Of a DNA stretch of 64,000 bases, positions 12,701 to 22,834 are shown piece after piece. The position numbers were made by a program, and so were the translations under genes. Source of the stretch: Acestrorhynchus altus (taxonomy: Eukaryota; Chordata; Actinopteri; Characiformes; Acestrorhynchidae); contig CM067508.1 of NCBI GenBank assembly GCA_034509495.1, forward strand, positions 27,710,297 through 27,774,296, read 5' to 3'. How positions within the stretch are numbered: position 1 is the first letter of the stretch; every line of letters starts with the position of its first letter. The notes beneath the pieces were generated by a model. That model ran no database searches. It was not told the origin of the DNA and worked only from the letters and a program-made list of their open reading frames with translations.

Positions 12701-15700
12701 GATTGTAGTGAGGACTGGAAGTGTGCATTAATGCCACAGTAGCATGTTGGAGTACACTGGTAGCCAACATGCCCACACTGTGCTAGGGATTCTGAATGAG
12801 GGCAGCAGCAGGGGAACCAATGCTGCGGTAGCACATTGGAGGAGGCCAGTATCAATACTGGTTGACAGCCATATGCATATAGCCATAGCCATATAAGGGT
12901 ACCTTACCTACCTAGCTAATGTAAAAACAAAAAACACCAACCTAATCAAAAGGGAGCATCAATATACCAAACACCACATAGCATTCCAATAGAATTTGCA
13001 TTGCTGCCCATTCCCCACCCACCATTCCAAAGGTTCCTCACTATCTACCAGGATTTGAAGGCAAAACCGAATGCGAGTGATCATGCTAATGTTTGTATGG
13101 AAAGAGGAATAAACGACAATGACACCAGATTATATTTAGCACATGACCAAGATGTATGTCATTGTTGAAATGATGGGAAATGGTCAAAAAATACTGTAGT
13201 GTATTAAATACTGCGAGCTATACCGGTGGTGGCTTCACTTTGGAAACACGATGAACTGTCTGCCTAAATTCCAAATCATTAGTAGTTTTCCCAAAGCTTC
13301 CAAAGATTTCAGGCAAAAAAACACTGTACGAGCAATTACACGTGATTGGTATGGCGCAACAAATAACCACCAGTGAGCCACCACACCATGTGGGAGACTG
13401 GGGTTTGATTCCCAGTCTGGGCAATTAAGCTGTGCCACACGAATAAGCGTCCTTGGGCAAGACTCTTAACGCTACTCTGGCCCACCTCTGTAATATGAAT
13501 AACCTTGTAAGTTTTTCTGGATAAGGGCGTCAGATAAATGCCTTTAATGACTAAAATAAGTAAAAGCATTATTGTAGCCATGAGATCAAAAATGGTAACA
13601 CTTTATTGTGAACCAAACGTGTGAAAGTAGCTTTGATACTCTAAATGAAACACAGCCAGCCACACCAATACCAGCAATATCAAATAAGTTAAAATGGGGC
13701 AAGCACCGAAACAGAAACTGTGCCATTTCAAAAATTGGACAATCAAGTTGGCATATTTGTTAGGCCCGTGTGACCTCCAAGTCGTGCTTGGCACGAGTTC
13801 AGACAGCACTTAAACTACACCATGAGTAAGCTCTCTCCTGACAATAAAGGAGGGGCTGCTCTAAAAAGAATCTGTGATAATGCAGAAAAGTGGAACTGTT
13901 TTCATAACTTACAAGTTGTGTGGAGTAAAGGCTATTTTGCCATGACCCAGCTTGATGCTGGCACTTCCTTATATAAGTCCAAGCCAATCTACTGTTTCAA
14001 GGCTGCTCCAGTTTTTAAAGGCACTTCTTTGAAAGGAGCTTGTGTCCATATTACCCACGTCAAAGCTACCTGACATGCTGCACCTCACGTGATTCAATTC
14101 ATTTACATACAACATGACTGTTGTACATTCTACTTCACTTTGGGTGTGAATGTTAAACCAAAAACACGTGACATGAGGTCAAATCAGGCAATCTGGGCTG
14201 GCCATGATACGTCAAGTTAACCTGAATAAACATTTACAAACACAGCTTTACTACAACGATAATAAGTACAACAAAGACAACAGCAGTGTTTAATCACTTA
14301 CACACACACACACAGACACACTTTACTCAAGATGCCGAAATTCACAATCCAGAAATGGTGATTCAATCATTCGGCACCAGACAAGAAAATAAGGAGACAA
14401 ATAGCACATGTTCTGTAACACAATTTCCTTCCTCATTGTTCTGCATTAGCACTAATACAATTCCACAGCCTAGAAAATACACCACAGATGTGTGTGTGCA
14501 TAGTGTGTGCAAATGTTAAGGCAATGCCAAAAAATTAGGACCAAGTTAGACACCAAGGCCAATTTTGCAGGATGTTTTTTTTGACGTAAAAATTAAAGGA
14601 TTTATAGGAGACAGTTACATGCCTGTTATCTGGATATCCTAGGCTATATAAATATGTCTTGATTTAAGAAAGCAGATTCAATGAATTTGACCAAATTTGA
14701 CCATTTTTTGATCAAAAATTGACTTCGTCAACTTTTTTTTTGTGTTGTTTCACTTGTAACCTCCACACAATTTTGTTGGGAATTTATCATCCAGAGTGTT
14801 TTTGAGCTGAGCTGCAGTAATTCTGATAATTAGTTATTTGTAATGATTATACCTACAAGAATATTTACAATAAAGTCTTCATAATGTGACATTTGACCAA
14901 AAAAAACAACAACAAATGAATAAAAACAACCTTTATTATTATTTTCTAATAATAATAATAGTATAATGTTTATTTGTGTCTATCACATTACCCCGTCACA
15001 GGACTTTTATTCTGAAACCCATGTACTTACAACGTAGGAAAGAACAGAGAGAAAGGTTGAAAAACTAAGGCTCCAAAGCAGATCGTTTTACAGTGTCTGG
15101 TTTTCACCCAAATCAATGCAAATACAGAATATAGAAATACAGAATATAGAAATACAGAACTGCAGTAAACATGCAGCTATTGATTATTTCAGTAGTCAGT
15201 AATTCTTTGCTTAATTGTGTTTTTTTGGTTTTTTTTGCTTTATTAAACAGCAATTGTAAAGAAACGTAAAAAAAGTATTTTAAAATAAAAAACTTTTATT
15301 TCATTTTCATTCAGTTGAACATGCTGCAGCTGTCCACACAAACTGTCCAACTGAAATTTACAGAAAAACAGGTAAAATTATAATCATTGATATTTATTCC
15401 TGGGCATATATGTCATACACTAAGTACGTAAGACTAGCTACTGCACATCTATTTACTATGCTGCATCCTACACTGCAATTAAATGGCACACTTTAGCCAT
15501 GTCAACGGCTTAAAATAAATTCATTTCGGCATTTTCCACTTACGTTTTTTACTTCAGCTCCATGAACTGCAAGGTTGAAATATGCTACTCGTCTAGCGAA
15601 CATATAAACTGATTCGCAACATTTACACTGTTCATTACAAAACAAGTCAAACATTTTACGGGATCAAATGAACACAAATATGCTAAAAATGTAACTATTC

Positions 15701-18700
15701 TGGCTCGCCGGTTATCTCCAGAAGGAGGCAATGTTGTGCTGCGAGGTGGCTAAGTGTTTGTGTTTCTAAGACAAAAATGTAGTTATTTGCAAAAATAATG
15801 TCGTTTAAATATTGGCAAAATCTGATTTTTCCCCCCTTGCCAGATGCATTGATTCCTGAGGGTTAGATATTGATTTATATGAATTGATATTGGATCATTC
15901 AAATGAAAACTGAGTTTAATCGACCAACCGACCAACAGTCTGTAGGTTATTCTGATCTCGAATTATGGAGCATAGATTACTGGCGTGTAGCCACTCACAA
16001 TGTTCTCAGGTTCTAAGAGTTCAAAAGCTCCTTGAGCTGTAAATGTTTATCCACTCAGTGAAACATAATTGAATAAAAACAAATAACATTCACGCAAAAG
16101 GGTGCGTTCACTCCTCATGGGAACCTAATATTATTTATAGTTATTATTCAACACCTGTATTGGGACATCAGTGCTTGATAAATGGTAAATAAAGGTGAGC
16201 TGATGGTGGAATTGAACACATTCAAACACTGGCTGTGGATGTCCAGAAAAATCTAGAACCAAGCTTGTTCTTTAAACTGCTATCATCAAAATGATCATTT
16301 ATTTTTATACATACTTGTATCTGTTCTATCTGGAGTTTTCACAGTAAATAGAGATAAATGGTTTAAAATTCGGTGGTTTGGTGCCTCTGCACAGGACATA
16401 GTCCTCTGCAAAGTCCACAGCTATTCTGGTAGTTAAGACTGAATGTAAACTACCTCCTCCACTGTCCCAATTCAACTCATAAGAGGTCTTTAATCTTTCA
16501 TGACCATGACACTGTGAGAGTCTTTTACATATAATATCATTTACATACAAGAACAGGAGGGACATGACCCACTAAAGCCTGCCATCTTGGGAATTCAGCG
16601 ACACCATTTTCCTTCATACCTCACAGAATGCATCCATCGCTGAACCCACTGACCTTTCACACTCACGAGGAAAGAGAGTGAGGGGCATGTTTATATGTAG
16701 AAAAACACCAGATCAGGTGACTGGATTTTCCCCCAAAAGCAGATCAGCTGACACCTAAAAGCAACTTAAAAAAACACTGCCAGGAAGAAACTTGATCCTT
16801 TCTGAACAACTCTGATGGGTTTGAGGAGTAACTGATGACTGGTGGACTCCACGCTGTTTGTGATCAGGTTTTGCCAAGCCAACCTGTCCTTCAACTAGAT
16901 CCATCAGCATGTGTTTATGCAGAGTGAGGCAGACGGTGAGGGAACAGAGTGCTGCTAAAAATACACAGATGTAAAAGTGTGTGCACTTACTGCTAAACAA
17001 GAAAAGAGAATACTTCTACAGCACTAAACACTAAGCACAGCCTCTTCCTGAACAAACAGCTGTTAATTTCTACTAACATTAAAATAAAACACCCGTTTCA
17101 CTACATTCACAATTACAATAAATACAAAATCTAATCACTGCCAAGCAAAAACCTTGCATATCCAAAATAATTGTACAGGAGAACGAAACATTAGTACTTT
17201 AACTATTAAGAAAAGATAATGCTCGGTGATATGGATCAAAATTCCGATATACACTCATCAAAAAAATAGCTGCACCTCGATGGAAATGTGTACCAGGAAC
17301 AATAAAGGTTACATTTTTGGTTGAAATTTGTGGTAAAGTTGGAGTGTCAAAGTATCCCACACATTTTCCATCAGGGATAGATCTGGTGATGTGACCGTCT
17401 ATGGCAAGCTCTTGAGACGGTAGCAGTATGCAAAAATGCATCCTGTTGGAACAGTGTAGCAGTGTGTGCTCAGAAAAGGTGGTTACAGGACCTCATTAAC
17501 ATAATGTAGGCTTGTCAGAGTGTATAATGAAAACCAAAGGTGGTCTGGCATCATAAAAATGGCACCGCTTCACCCCTTGACAACTGTTGATCATGGTAAT
17601 GAACACTGGGCCTCCACACAGAATTATTGGTTGTCTCCAAGACAGAAGCTATCGGCTGATTCCTTCAGGCTGCAACTATTTTTTGATGAGTGCAATTCAC
17701 CTGAATGACGATGTGATGCATGATGTGAAAAATATAAAACATTCATTTAAAGATTATTAAAAGAAGTGGAGGTGTTCACTTTATAAAATATATTTATATC
17801 TTTACGGGTGCTGTGGTGCACCTTATTAGTGCCCCTATTTTTAGTAATTTTAAATAGTAATGAATGTGGGAGTTAATATTAGTAAAACTACTAATTAATA
17901 TTAATTATTATTTATATTAGTAGTATACTACAATATTGGTAGTAGTATAGCAGCAGTAGTAGTATTACTCAGTATTACTATATTAGTATACTACTAATAT
18001 GAATATTAGTAATATTGTTGAAATGAAGATCAAAAGGCAAGGGTACTGGGTTGCTAGCAGAGCAGAGGAGCTCAGGAGGAGAAAGGTTAAGGGAGCAGAA
18101 AAAAGGCTTTCCAAGGCTGAAACATAATAGAGGATTTTATTCCAGGTCATTCTGAAGCCATTCTATTGGTCCATAAATTCTGAAATTTGGACGCATTGTT
18201 ACAGACAAAACCCTGCCACATTCACATTGTAAATGTCTAATGTTAGCCTCTAGCTCAAACAGTACTCACAGTATAAGTAAACAAATTGATATGTTGTATT
18301 GCTGTATGTTTAACACAAGTGTGATGTAAGCTTAATAGAAATGCACTTTTATAGGCTGTCAAACAGTAAACAACACCGAAACCCCTTGATTAACATTTCA
18401 GTTAAACATGTTCTTAAATTGCTTTTTTACACCATACTGCTTTTGCACTCTCTTCAGTGACCTTAAAATAATAAAAACAATAGAGAAGGGTATAAAATTG
18501 AGGAGTGCACTAAATGTTTTGTTGTTGTTGAAACAACTGAACAAAATTAATCAGATCTGCATTACTTGTGCCTCTTTTTTTCACCATTGGATGAATTAAA
18601 AAACCTATTTTTGGATTTTCAAATAAATCCACAGAAAACTCTGAACAATTTGAAATCCGAGCAGACAAACCAACAAAGCACAAGAACATAAATTAACAAT

Positions 18701-21700
18701 TTTATTTTTGTAAGATTAAAACAAAAATATTTTGTCCTTATTCAGTATGAATTCTTCTGATGAACACTGAAAATGTTTTTCTTTCTGGACAAATAATTGT
18801 AGTTGCCAAATATTCGATGCATCTCAAAAATAAATAAATAAAATCTTTAAAAATAACAGTGACGACCAAAGGGATCTAAAGCATCTAAACTAATGACTGA
18901 GGGTTTGAGATTGTGCTCTTCTTGTTTAAATCCGAGTCTTTGATCTTCAATCACAAAATGCGAGCAGAATGAATTTGGGCGTAAATAATAACACTTGTTT
19001 TGTAAATGCCTGCATTCATTAGTGCTCGCAGTCTCAAAATGTTAACTCAAGTGAAGTGTACAAGTGCTCCTGTGCATAAAGCCAGAATGACACTGGTTGT
19101 TAGTTGGAAATTGTGACTTTAATTATATTATTAAATAAAGAATTTAACAGTCTTGTAGACTATACAGAGCAATTTGTAGCTTAATTTATTACTACTTTTT
19201 ACACACGGTCAACTTAATTCACCTGGACATACTGAAGATTTTGCTGCAATATGTCAGTCCAATGAGTTCCTTTTATAGTGTTGATTTTTAATTCATGGAT
19301 GTGGGGTTTAGTAATTGTATGGTAATTGAAAGATAGTTGCACAGAGGCCAAACTTTGTAGCGTTGATATTTATTAAAAATTAACACTCATTTTCTCGCAG
19401 ATTGTTCCTATCTTTATGAAGGTCCATTATATTACAGACTGAGGAACAGCTGGACAGTTTGGGATGTGTGTGACTGTACCACAACACTTAGTGACATTTA
19501 TAGAACACTGCACTGGTGTTTACATACCAGTGGCAGCTTCGTAAGCATTTCATTGCTGTCATGGAAGAACATTTTAACATGTGAACACTGTGAATCTGGT
19601 AGTTTTTATTTACACTGTATCTAAACTGTGACGAACGGATTAATAGAAATGCTTCAAAATTACTTGGAACAAATCCATTTAGACACATTTTCTTTAGATT
19701 TTTTTATTTTTACAACATGCTAGTCTTTGTAAGACACCAACGATAAACTGCTAACCTGCATTACTATTTTTAAAGTGGTTACCATTCGGTTATGTGCAAT
19801 ATTGTCTATATCCTTCATCCTACACTCATTGACAAACAATATTGCAAGTGTTGGCAATGATAAGTTAACCCAGACACTGGGTCCTGGCACTAGAGGGCAT
19901 AAAATAGCTTTACATGCTCTCCCATAAAAAGGCTCTCGGAGGCTACTTTTGGGTAGTACACCTCGAGAGATTGCTGCAAGATGGACTGTTTACCATCTAA
20001 GCCGTTCTGACTAAGCCACCATCATTTTTGCATGCAGTAGCGCTGTGAACGAGAAGCCTGAACTGCTAGGAATGGGGCCTGCATCGTGTTTAGTGAGGAA
20101 TCCAGGATTTGTCTCCATGCAAAACCTCATCATCTTGTATCCAAACTAGAAGCAGCCCAACAGGGTAATAGAGCCTCCTTTCAATTGTAGTTTTCCTCAC
20201 TTATCCTTTCATTCTAATCAGCAAATTGTACATTTTATCATTCATAAATTAGCTTAGTTTTAACTTAAACTCTACAACTCCTCCCTTAATAGGTGACCAC
20301 TTCAAACCACCATGTTTCACGTGTGCATTTTGTTCATTTTACTTATCTGTGCAATAACTCTGGATGTACATATTTACTTATTATCATAACGATTGGCTTT
20401 TTCCATAAGTATTTGAAGTTTATTCTGCTTATTCTATTTATTAGTTTGTTATTATTATTTTTATATTTTATATAAATGGCATGCAGCTGTAAGAATTCAC
20501 AATTTCCCTCTGGGATTAATCAAGTAATTCTGATTTACCAATCTATCATTTTTAATGCATGTTAAGTTTAATCATCATATTTGCTAATTTACTGGGTAAT
20601 ATTTGAAACTGATTGAACTCCTGCTCTGGTTTGTGACAACTAAAGGAGAGCACTGAATCGGCACCATGAATTATGACAAAGGCTCTTTGTCCACTTTGGA
20701 GCCCCTTCATCATCCACCTTTATATATGACACTCCTGTATCTGACTTCAGGACATGCGACTGTGCTCTGGGGAGCCTTTAAGGCTTGCCAAGCAAAAGAA
20801 CCTGAAGCGTATATATGTGTGTATGCAGGGGACTCGCTGTCCACACTGCAGACGGAGTGCAGACCTTTTCTCCTGAGCCACACTCACAGCAGAGCTCAGG
20901 TCCACCTCACCTGATGAGGTTCAAATGACTAGAAATCCCTTGTAGACGCTAAAAACCATCGAGGGCCATGATTTCAGCTTAAAACTGAAGGCTGGTTTCC
21001 TGATGCTGAAGATGAAGAGGGCATCACTGCGATGGCCTACAAGGGTGCCGAGTTTGACCTAGATATTATACAACCGGCACAGTGCTGGATCCCCCTCACG
21101 CATTCACAGCCCAGCACTCCATGGTTTCCAGCAAATACAACCAAAACCACGCTGGCAATACTGACCCCGGATGAGGGGGTGTTTAACAGTCCTACAGTCG
21201 TTCACCAGAAGCATTGTTGGAGTGTGTTGATCTGAGAGCACTGTTTTATTCCACACAACGTCAACAAACCCAGCTCTCTACAAAACAACTGGTCTGTCAT
21301 CTTAAACACTTCCTTCAGATTGTAAACAAAGCCCTGCAGCTCCACTGAGGAGCTCAGCCCGACGCTGCCGGGGACTGAGATCGTTACCGGTCAGTCGCTC
21401 GGGTCGTGTGTGTGTGTGGGTGAAGTTCATCACCGAGCCGCTGTCGGTCGGACTGAGGAGAGCTGAGCTGCTCTGGCTGAAGTCAGTCCGACATCACCGG
21501 CACGTTTCGTAAGAGCGGGTAATGTAGGTTACGGGCGAGGAGGGCAAATAAACGTCGCTTTAACGGTCGGACGCAGGACGTTCCGGCCCGTCAGCGGAGC
21601 AAACGTTTGGGTTTTTCCTCATTTATTCAGAGGACGTTTAAACTCGGCGACCAAAACAAAGCCGTTTAAAGCCGCACCGAGGCGCGTCGCCCCGCCGGAT

Positions 21701-22165
21701 CCTGCTCTGCCGGGCCTCGAACCAAGCCTGAACTGAGCCCGAACCGAGCCTGAACTGAGCCCGAGCCGAGTCAGAACTGAACCCGAACCGCGCCCGGGTA
21801 GCCCGAACCGCGCCCGGGTAGCCCGAACCGAGCCCGGGTAGCCCGAACCGAGCCCGGGTAGCCCGAACCGAGCCCGGGTAGCCCGAACCGAGCCCGAGCA
21901 GCCAGGCTCCATGGCCGTTGGGATCTGAAGTGGCCGGGCGGACGCGTGGCCCTCGCCCCGGCGCGGGATCCTCGACTACAGGAGTTTGCTCTACTGAACT
22001 ACTGACCTAGTTTCTCAGCAGCGCTTCCCTCTGCCTCGCTTCCTGCCTCTGCCTCTCCTCCTCCACACACCGACCCGGACAGCCCCCTCCCCGCGCCGCA
22101 GTCTTACCGGGCTCTTCCCCCGTCGCTCTGTCACCGCCGCCGGCCGCTGCGCTGCTCGCCGACAT
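169..22165 (-). CDS. bmal2: bmal2/arntl2 circadian bHLH-PAS transcription factor, 5' part (9 coding exons, 3' end outside window)
   Basis: Joined coding exons, in order: 22165-22108, 5179-5050, 4740-4687, 2749-2592, 2493-2414, 2114-2022, 1532-1415, 1279-1133, 409-169. They keep one frame for 1079 nt (359 codons plus 2 nt). Seen: NLS-like PRKRKGS at residues 53-59; bHLH at about 81-134 with the E-box-reading H84, E88 and R92 in REPHSQIEKRRR; PAS-A from about 135; PAS-B begins near 345 and is cut after VDQR (360). Family knowledge: BMAL proteins pair with CLOCK/NPAS2 in the nucleus and activate E-box genes such as per and cry. BMAL2 rather than BMAL1 is favoured by NNLIDELSAMIPTCNPM in the bHLH and by VKPTEFVTR before PAS-B, which resemble BMAL2 more. 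The start codon sits in a CpG island; an in-frame upstream ATG at 22195 would add ten residues. The C-terminal PAS-B and transactivation region are not in the window. Confidence 0.95.
1133..1279 (-). CDS. bmal2: bmal2 coding exon 8 (PAS-A to PAS-B linker)
   Basis: Acceptor tctatag|CGGGAA, donor AAGAAAG|GTAAGT. Encodes the family landmark RLCSGARRSFFCRMK followed by a basic/acidic linker ending SSKKK. The Thr codon split A|CG and the Glu codon split G|AA fit both neighbours. Confidence 0.95.
1415..1532 (-). CDS. bmal2: bmal2 coding exon 7 (PAS-A)
   Basis: Encodes PELIGQSLFDFVHPKDIGKV and KEQLSASELYPRERLIDAK, the PAS-A helix/beta region shared by all BMALs. Acceptor catcttag|CCAGAG, donor CCAAAA|GTAAAC. 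Confidence 0.95.
2022..2114 (-). CDS. bmal2: bmal2 coding exon 6 (PAS-A)
   Basis: 31 codons: AADGFLFVVGCDRGKIVFVS and ESVSKILNYSR, near-identical to the PAS-A core of vertebrate BMALs. Acceptor ttgcctag|GCTGCG, donor AGTCGG|GTGAGA. Phase 0 at both ends. Confidence 0.95.
2414..2493 (-). CDS. bmal2: bmal2 coding exon 5 (start of PAS-A)
   Basis: Acceptor tttcaccag|GTGCAA, donor CTCAGG|GTAATC. Encodes ATSSFAEANYKPSFLPDDEL and KHLVLR, aligning residue for residue with the BMAL1 stretch after its bHLH. An in-frame alternative acceptor exists ten bases downstream (exon start 2483). Confidence 0.9.
2592..2749 (-). CDS. bmal2: bmal2 coding exon 4 (bHLH)
   Basis: Encodes the whole bHLH: basic region REPHSQIEKRRRDKMNN, helix 1 LIDELSAMIP, loop TCNPMSRKLDK, helix 2 LTVLRMAVQHLKSLK. 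Acceptor acttgtag|AGAACC. The 3' end needed to keep family length is AAAG|GCACGT, a GC donor (see findings); a GT four bases further on is an alternative. Confidence 0.95.
2950..3690 (+). mobile_element. Internally deleted Tc1-like transposon in bmal2 intron 3
   Basis: Imperfect terminal inverted repeats: left catttttccactcttggtta with gtggtt (2961-2986); right, reversed, ccccactcatggtaagtggt (about 3655-3675). The plus-strand frame from 3051 encodes the paired-type helix-turn-helix start (MGKAKEVSTDLREKVVDLYK, KPGRPTTNS), then after a deletion EWPSQSPDSISLS, the remains of the 'WPSQSPDLNPIE' motif. The catalytic core between them is missing, so it is non-autonomous. About 740 bp versus ~1.2-1.6 kb for intact elements. 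Confidence 0.8.
3684..3794. repeat. (TG)n-(TACA)n-(TA)n microsatellite cluster
   Basis: About 17 TG units, a few TACA, then about 24 AT units, just beyond the right end of the Tc1 element. Confidence 0.95.
4365..4665. repeat. Dispersed repeat, partner of 31650-31920
   Basis: Contains 'gacaaaagtattgggacaca' at one end and 'gtgtccacaagcatttggac' at the other, a typical pair of ends in a common fish DNA transposon. The middle (ctctacagggaccagatcag, gggcgcaacttaatgtagct, gaacgcattcattagaaggg) aligns with 31734-31920. Confidence 0.65.
4687..4740 (-). CDS. bmal2: bmal2 coding exon 3 (acidic linker)
   Basis: Acceptor ttcccctag|GGAAAC and donor GAAAG|GTACTG. It adds a 17-residue acidic linker (SMLDEDMEDEQE) between NLS and bHLH. 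Length 54 bp; phases 2 and 2 match both neighbours. A decayed Tc1 element lies in the intron between this exon and exon 4. Confidence 0.85.
5050..5179 (-). CDS. bmal2: bmal2 coding exon 2 (NLS region)
   Basis: Acceptor tttctcag|GGGATG and donor AACAA|GTGAGTG. Residues 21-62, with Ser/Thr/Pro-rich sequence followed by the basic stretch MELPRKRKGSTDN, which matches the FPRKRKGS region of BMAL2 and NRKRKGS of BMAL1, a nuclear-localisation signal in that family. Confidence 0.9.
6374..6397. repeat. (TATCC)n with LINE-like tail
   Basis: aatttccctgagggaaccca precedes four ATCCT units, similar to the LINE tail at 24690. Confidence 0.6.
6455..6620. mobile_element. hAT-like MITE with 20 bp inverted repeats
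   Basis: Left end cagtgtttctcaaccctggt; right end accagggttgagaaacgctg. 166 bp. This end sequence is common in teleost genomes. The target-site duplication is not clear. Confidence 0.75.
8601..8750. mobile_element. Short MITE with inverted ends
   Basis: gtggtcctggagtgcc at 8604 and ggcactccaggagcag at 8730 are imperfect inverses; ~150 bp, no coding content. Confidence 0.55.
11255..11515. mobile_element. Degraded DNA-transposon fragment
   Basis: actccatcatgtttgacgga followed by tgctgtggtgtgcttcag is a phrase typical of fish Tc1-like transposase DNA in reverse. The right end (11452-11515) matches 40141-40203. Confidence 0.45.
13346..13560 (+). mobile_element. tRNA-derived SINE
   Basis: A B-box-like ggtttgattcc at 13402-13412, the phrase ctcttaacgctactctggcc and a tail ctggataagggcgtcagata. 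It matches the reverse copy at 37325-37570, which confirms a family. A tail shared with L2 LINEs suggests how it was mobilised. Confidence 0.75.
14086..14170. promoter_or_regulatory. Two CACGTG E-boxes in bmal2 intron 1
   Basis: Exact CACGTG at 14086-14091 and 14165-14170, 79 bp apart; a third at 13339. These could bind CLOCK-BMAL or USF-type factors. Weak evidence, as several are expected by chance in a window of this size. Confidence 0.2.
15115..15160. repeat. 15-bp short tandem repeat
   Basis: Three units of aatacagaatatag(a), in bmal2 intron 1. Confidence 0.8.
17252..17692 (-). mobile_element. Tc1/mariner-derived MITE (441 bp)
   Basis: Inverted ends cactcatcaaaaaaatag (17252) and ctattttttgatgagtg (17676-17692), differing by one A/T. 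Interior phrases (cccacacattttccatcagg, gatagatctggtgatgtgac, ggtctggcatcat, catgg...tgtgtgctcagaaaa) resemble the transposase fossil at 34430-35015, so it is a deleted relative on the same strand. Confidence 0.8.
17870..18020. repeat. AT-rich (TAGTAT)-like low-complexity tract
   Basis: Dense imperfect repeats of attagtagtatac and tactaatattag; a similar tract is at 1730-1860 near bmal2 exon 7. Confidence 0.7.
21721..21905. repeat. 20-bp GC-rich tandem repeat in bmal2 intron 1
   Basis: Six exact-length 20-bp units run 21781-21900 (gcccgaaccgagcccgggta with few changes), preceded from 21721 by degenerate half-units (gaactgagcc/gaaccgagcc). It starts about 200 bp downstream of exon 1. The open minus-strand frame (SVRATRARFGLPG...) only reflects the repeat. 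Confidence 0.85.
22003..22013 (-). promoter_or_regulatory. RORE (ROR/REV-ERB site) in bmal2 intron 1
   Basis: The minus strand reads AAACTAGGTCA, an exact match to the RORE consensus WAWNTRGGTCA. It lies 95 bp inside intron 1, within the CpG island. RORE control of Bmal1 by ROR (activating) and REV-ERB (repressing) is the established second clock loop; extending it to this fish bmal2 is inference. Confidence 0.5.
22108..22165 (-). CDS. bmal2: bmal2 coding exon 1
   Basis: Encodes MSASSAAAGGGDRATGEEP plus the first base of a Gly codon, then donor CCCG|GTAAGAC. The joined codon G|GG and phase fit the exon at 5179-5050 exactly. The Ala/Gly/Glu-rich start resembles the start of mammalian BMAL2. 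The ATG has a good context (ccagccATG). There is no protein homology strong enough to prove this exon; the phase match, splice signal and CpG island support it. Confidence 0.8.
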
Positions 22166-22458
22166 GGCTGGAGCCGGTCCGCCGCGGCCCTGCACTCCGC
22201 TGCATGTGGAGGAGAGGCGGCGGGTATGACCGCCGGAGAGGGGCAGAGAGGTGAGGGAGAGGCGGGGGAGCGCACACTAACGTTGTATAATTGACTTTAT
22301 TTTTTTCCTTCAACTAAGTCAGTCCGGGGAGGAGAGGAGGAGGAGGAGGGGGCTGAGCGTAGAAACGTGCGCGAGCGGCGTAATCAGGACGCGCAGAGGT
22401 GGAGATCCGGGAAAACGCGGAAGACGACGACGACGCCGTGTCCCCTCCTCCTCACCGC

Positions 22459-22520
22459 CCCGATCACCGCCTTCCCTGGCCCGATCACCGCCTTCCCTGG
22501 CCCGATCACCGCCTTCCCTG
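22459..22520. repeat. 21-bp tandem repeat, 3 copies, bmal2 promoter
   Basis: Three near-perfect copies of cccgatcaccgccttccct(gg), about 300 bp upstream of the bmal2 start codon and inside the CpG island. It is followed by short cccctcgtcct repeats. Confidence 0.8.
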
Positions 22521-22620
22521 CCCCTCCCCCTCGTCCTCCCCCTCGTCCTCCCTCCTGCCCCCTGCACCTCCTCCCCCCGCGCTTCCCCTCACGTTACTCA
22601 TCCAGCAAGTCACGCGATAT

Positions 22621-22630
22621 GTTATGCAAG
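22621..22630 (+). promoter_or_regulatory. D-box/C-EBP-like site
   Basis: GTTATGCAAG contains TTATGCAA, one base from the PAR-bZIP/NFIL3 D-box TTATGTAA and also a C/EBP-like site. It lies in the bmal2 promoter next to the CCAAT module. One short match; weak on its own. Confidence 0.25.
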
Positions 22631-22641
22631 CAGAGAAAAAT

Positions 22642-22790
22642 GCGGTCATTGGGCCACGGTCCAATAACAATGTGCGCTCGTCTTCTAAGTAGAACGCTGG
22701 GCGAGCGCGTGCACGCCTGGCCGCTGATTGGCCACGGCGCGCGCGCGCGTCTCCTAACTAGAACGCGCAGCCAGGGCGTGGGGTTCAAAG
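22642..22790. promoter_or_regulatory. Degenerate ~79 bp tandem duplication with CCAAT boxes
   Basis: Two adjacent copies share ATTGG(G)CCACGG, GTCT(t/c)CTAA and AGAACGC in the same order (ATTGG at 22648 and 22727; AGAACGC at 22691 and 22760). ATTGG is the reverse of CCAAT, so on the bmal2 strand these are forward NF-Y-type boxes about 480-570 bp upstream of the ATG. A further CCAAT lies at 22661. Confidence 0.5.
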
Positions 22791-22834
22791 CGGGCTGTGT
22801 TCGAATCAGCTGTGGAGTCTGCTCTATAGGCCGA

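Larger units (their letters stand above)
5180..22107 (-). other. bmal2 intron 1 (~16.9 kb), no convincing nested gene
   Basis: Bounded by donor CCCG|GTAAGAC and acceptor tttctcag. I read both strands and found only repeats: a hAT-like MITE (6455), another (8604), a Tc1-fossil fragment (about 11.26 kb), a SINE (13346), a Tc1-derived MITE (17252) and LINE tails. Two CACGTG E-boxes lie at 14086 and 14165, and a 20-bp tandem array plus a RORE near the exon 1 end. The remaining unique stretches (e.g. 9.0-11.0 kb, 14.2-17.2 kb, 17.8-20.6 kb) are AT-rich with no exon-like signal. Confidence 0.75.

Noticed and set aside
13395..13425. tRNA gene
   Set aside because: Only a B-box-like motif and a SINE body; no cloverleaf stems or anticodon arm, and a second family copy exists.
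20666..21235. Possible exons upstream of the CpG island (MNYDKGSL..., MAYKGAEF...)
   Set aside because: No consistent splice signals or homology; within bmal2 intron 1.
21619..21912. 97-codon minus frame (Arg/Gly-rich)
   Set aside because: It only translates the 20-bp repeat, within intron 1.
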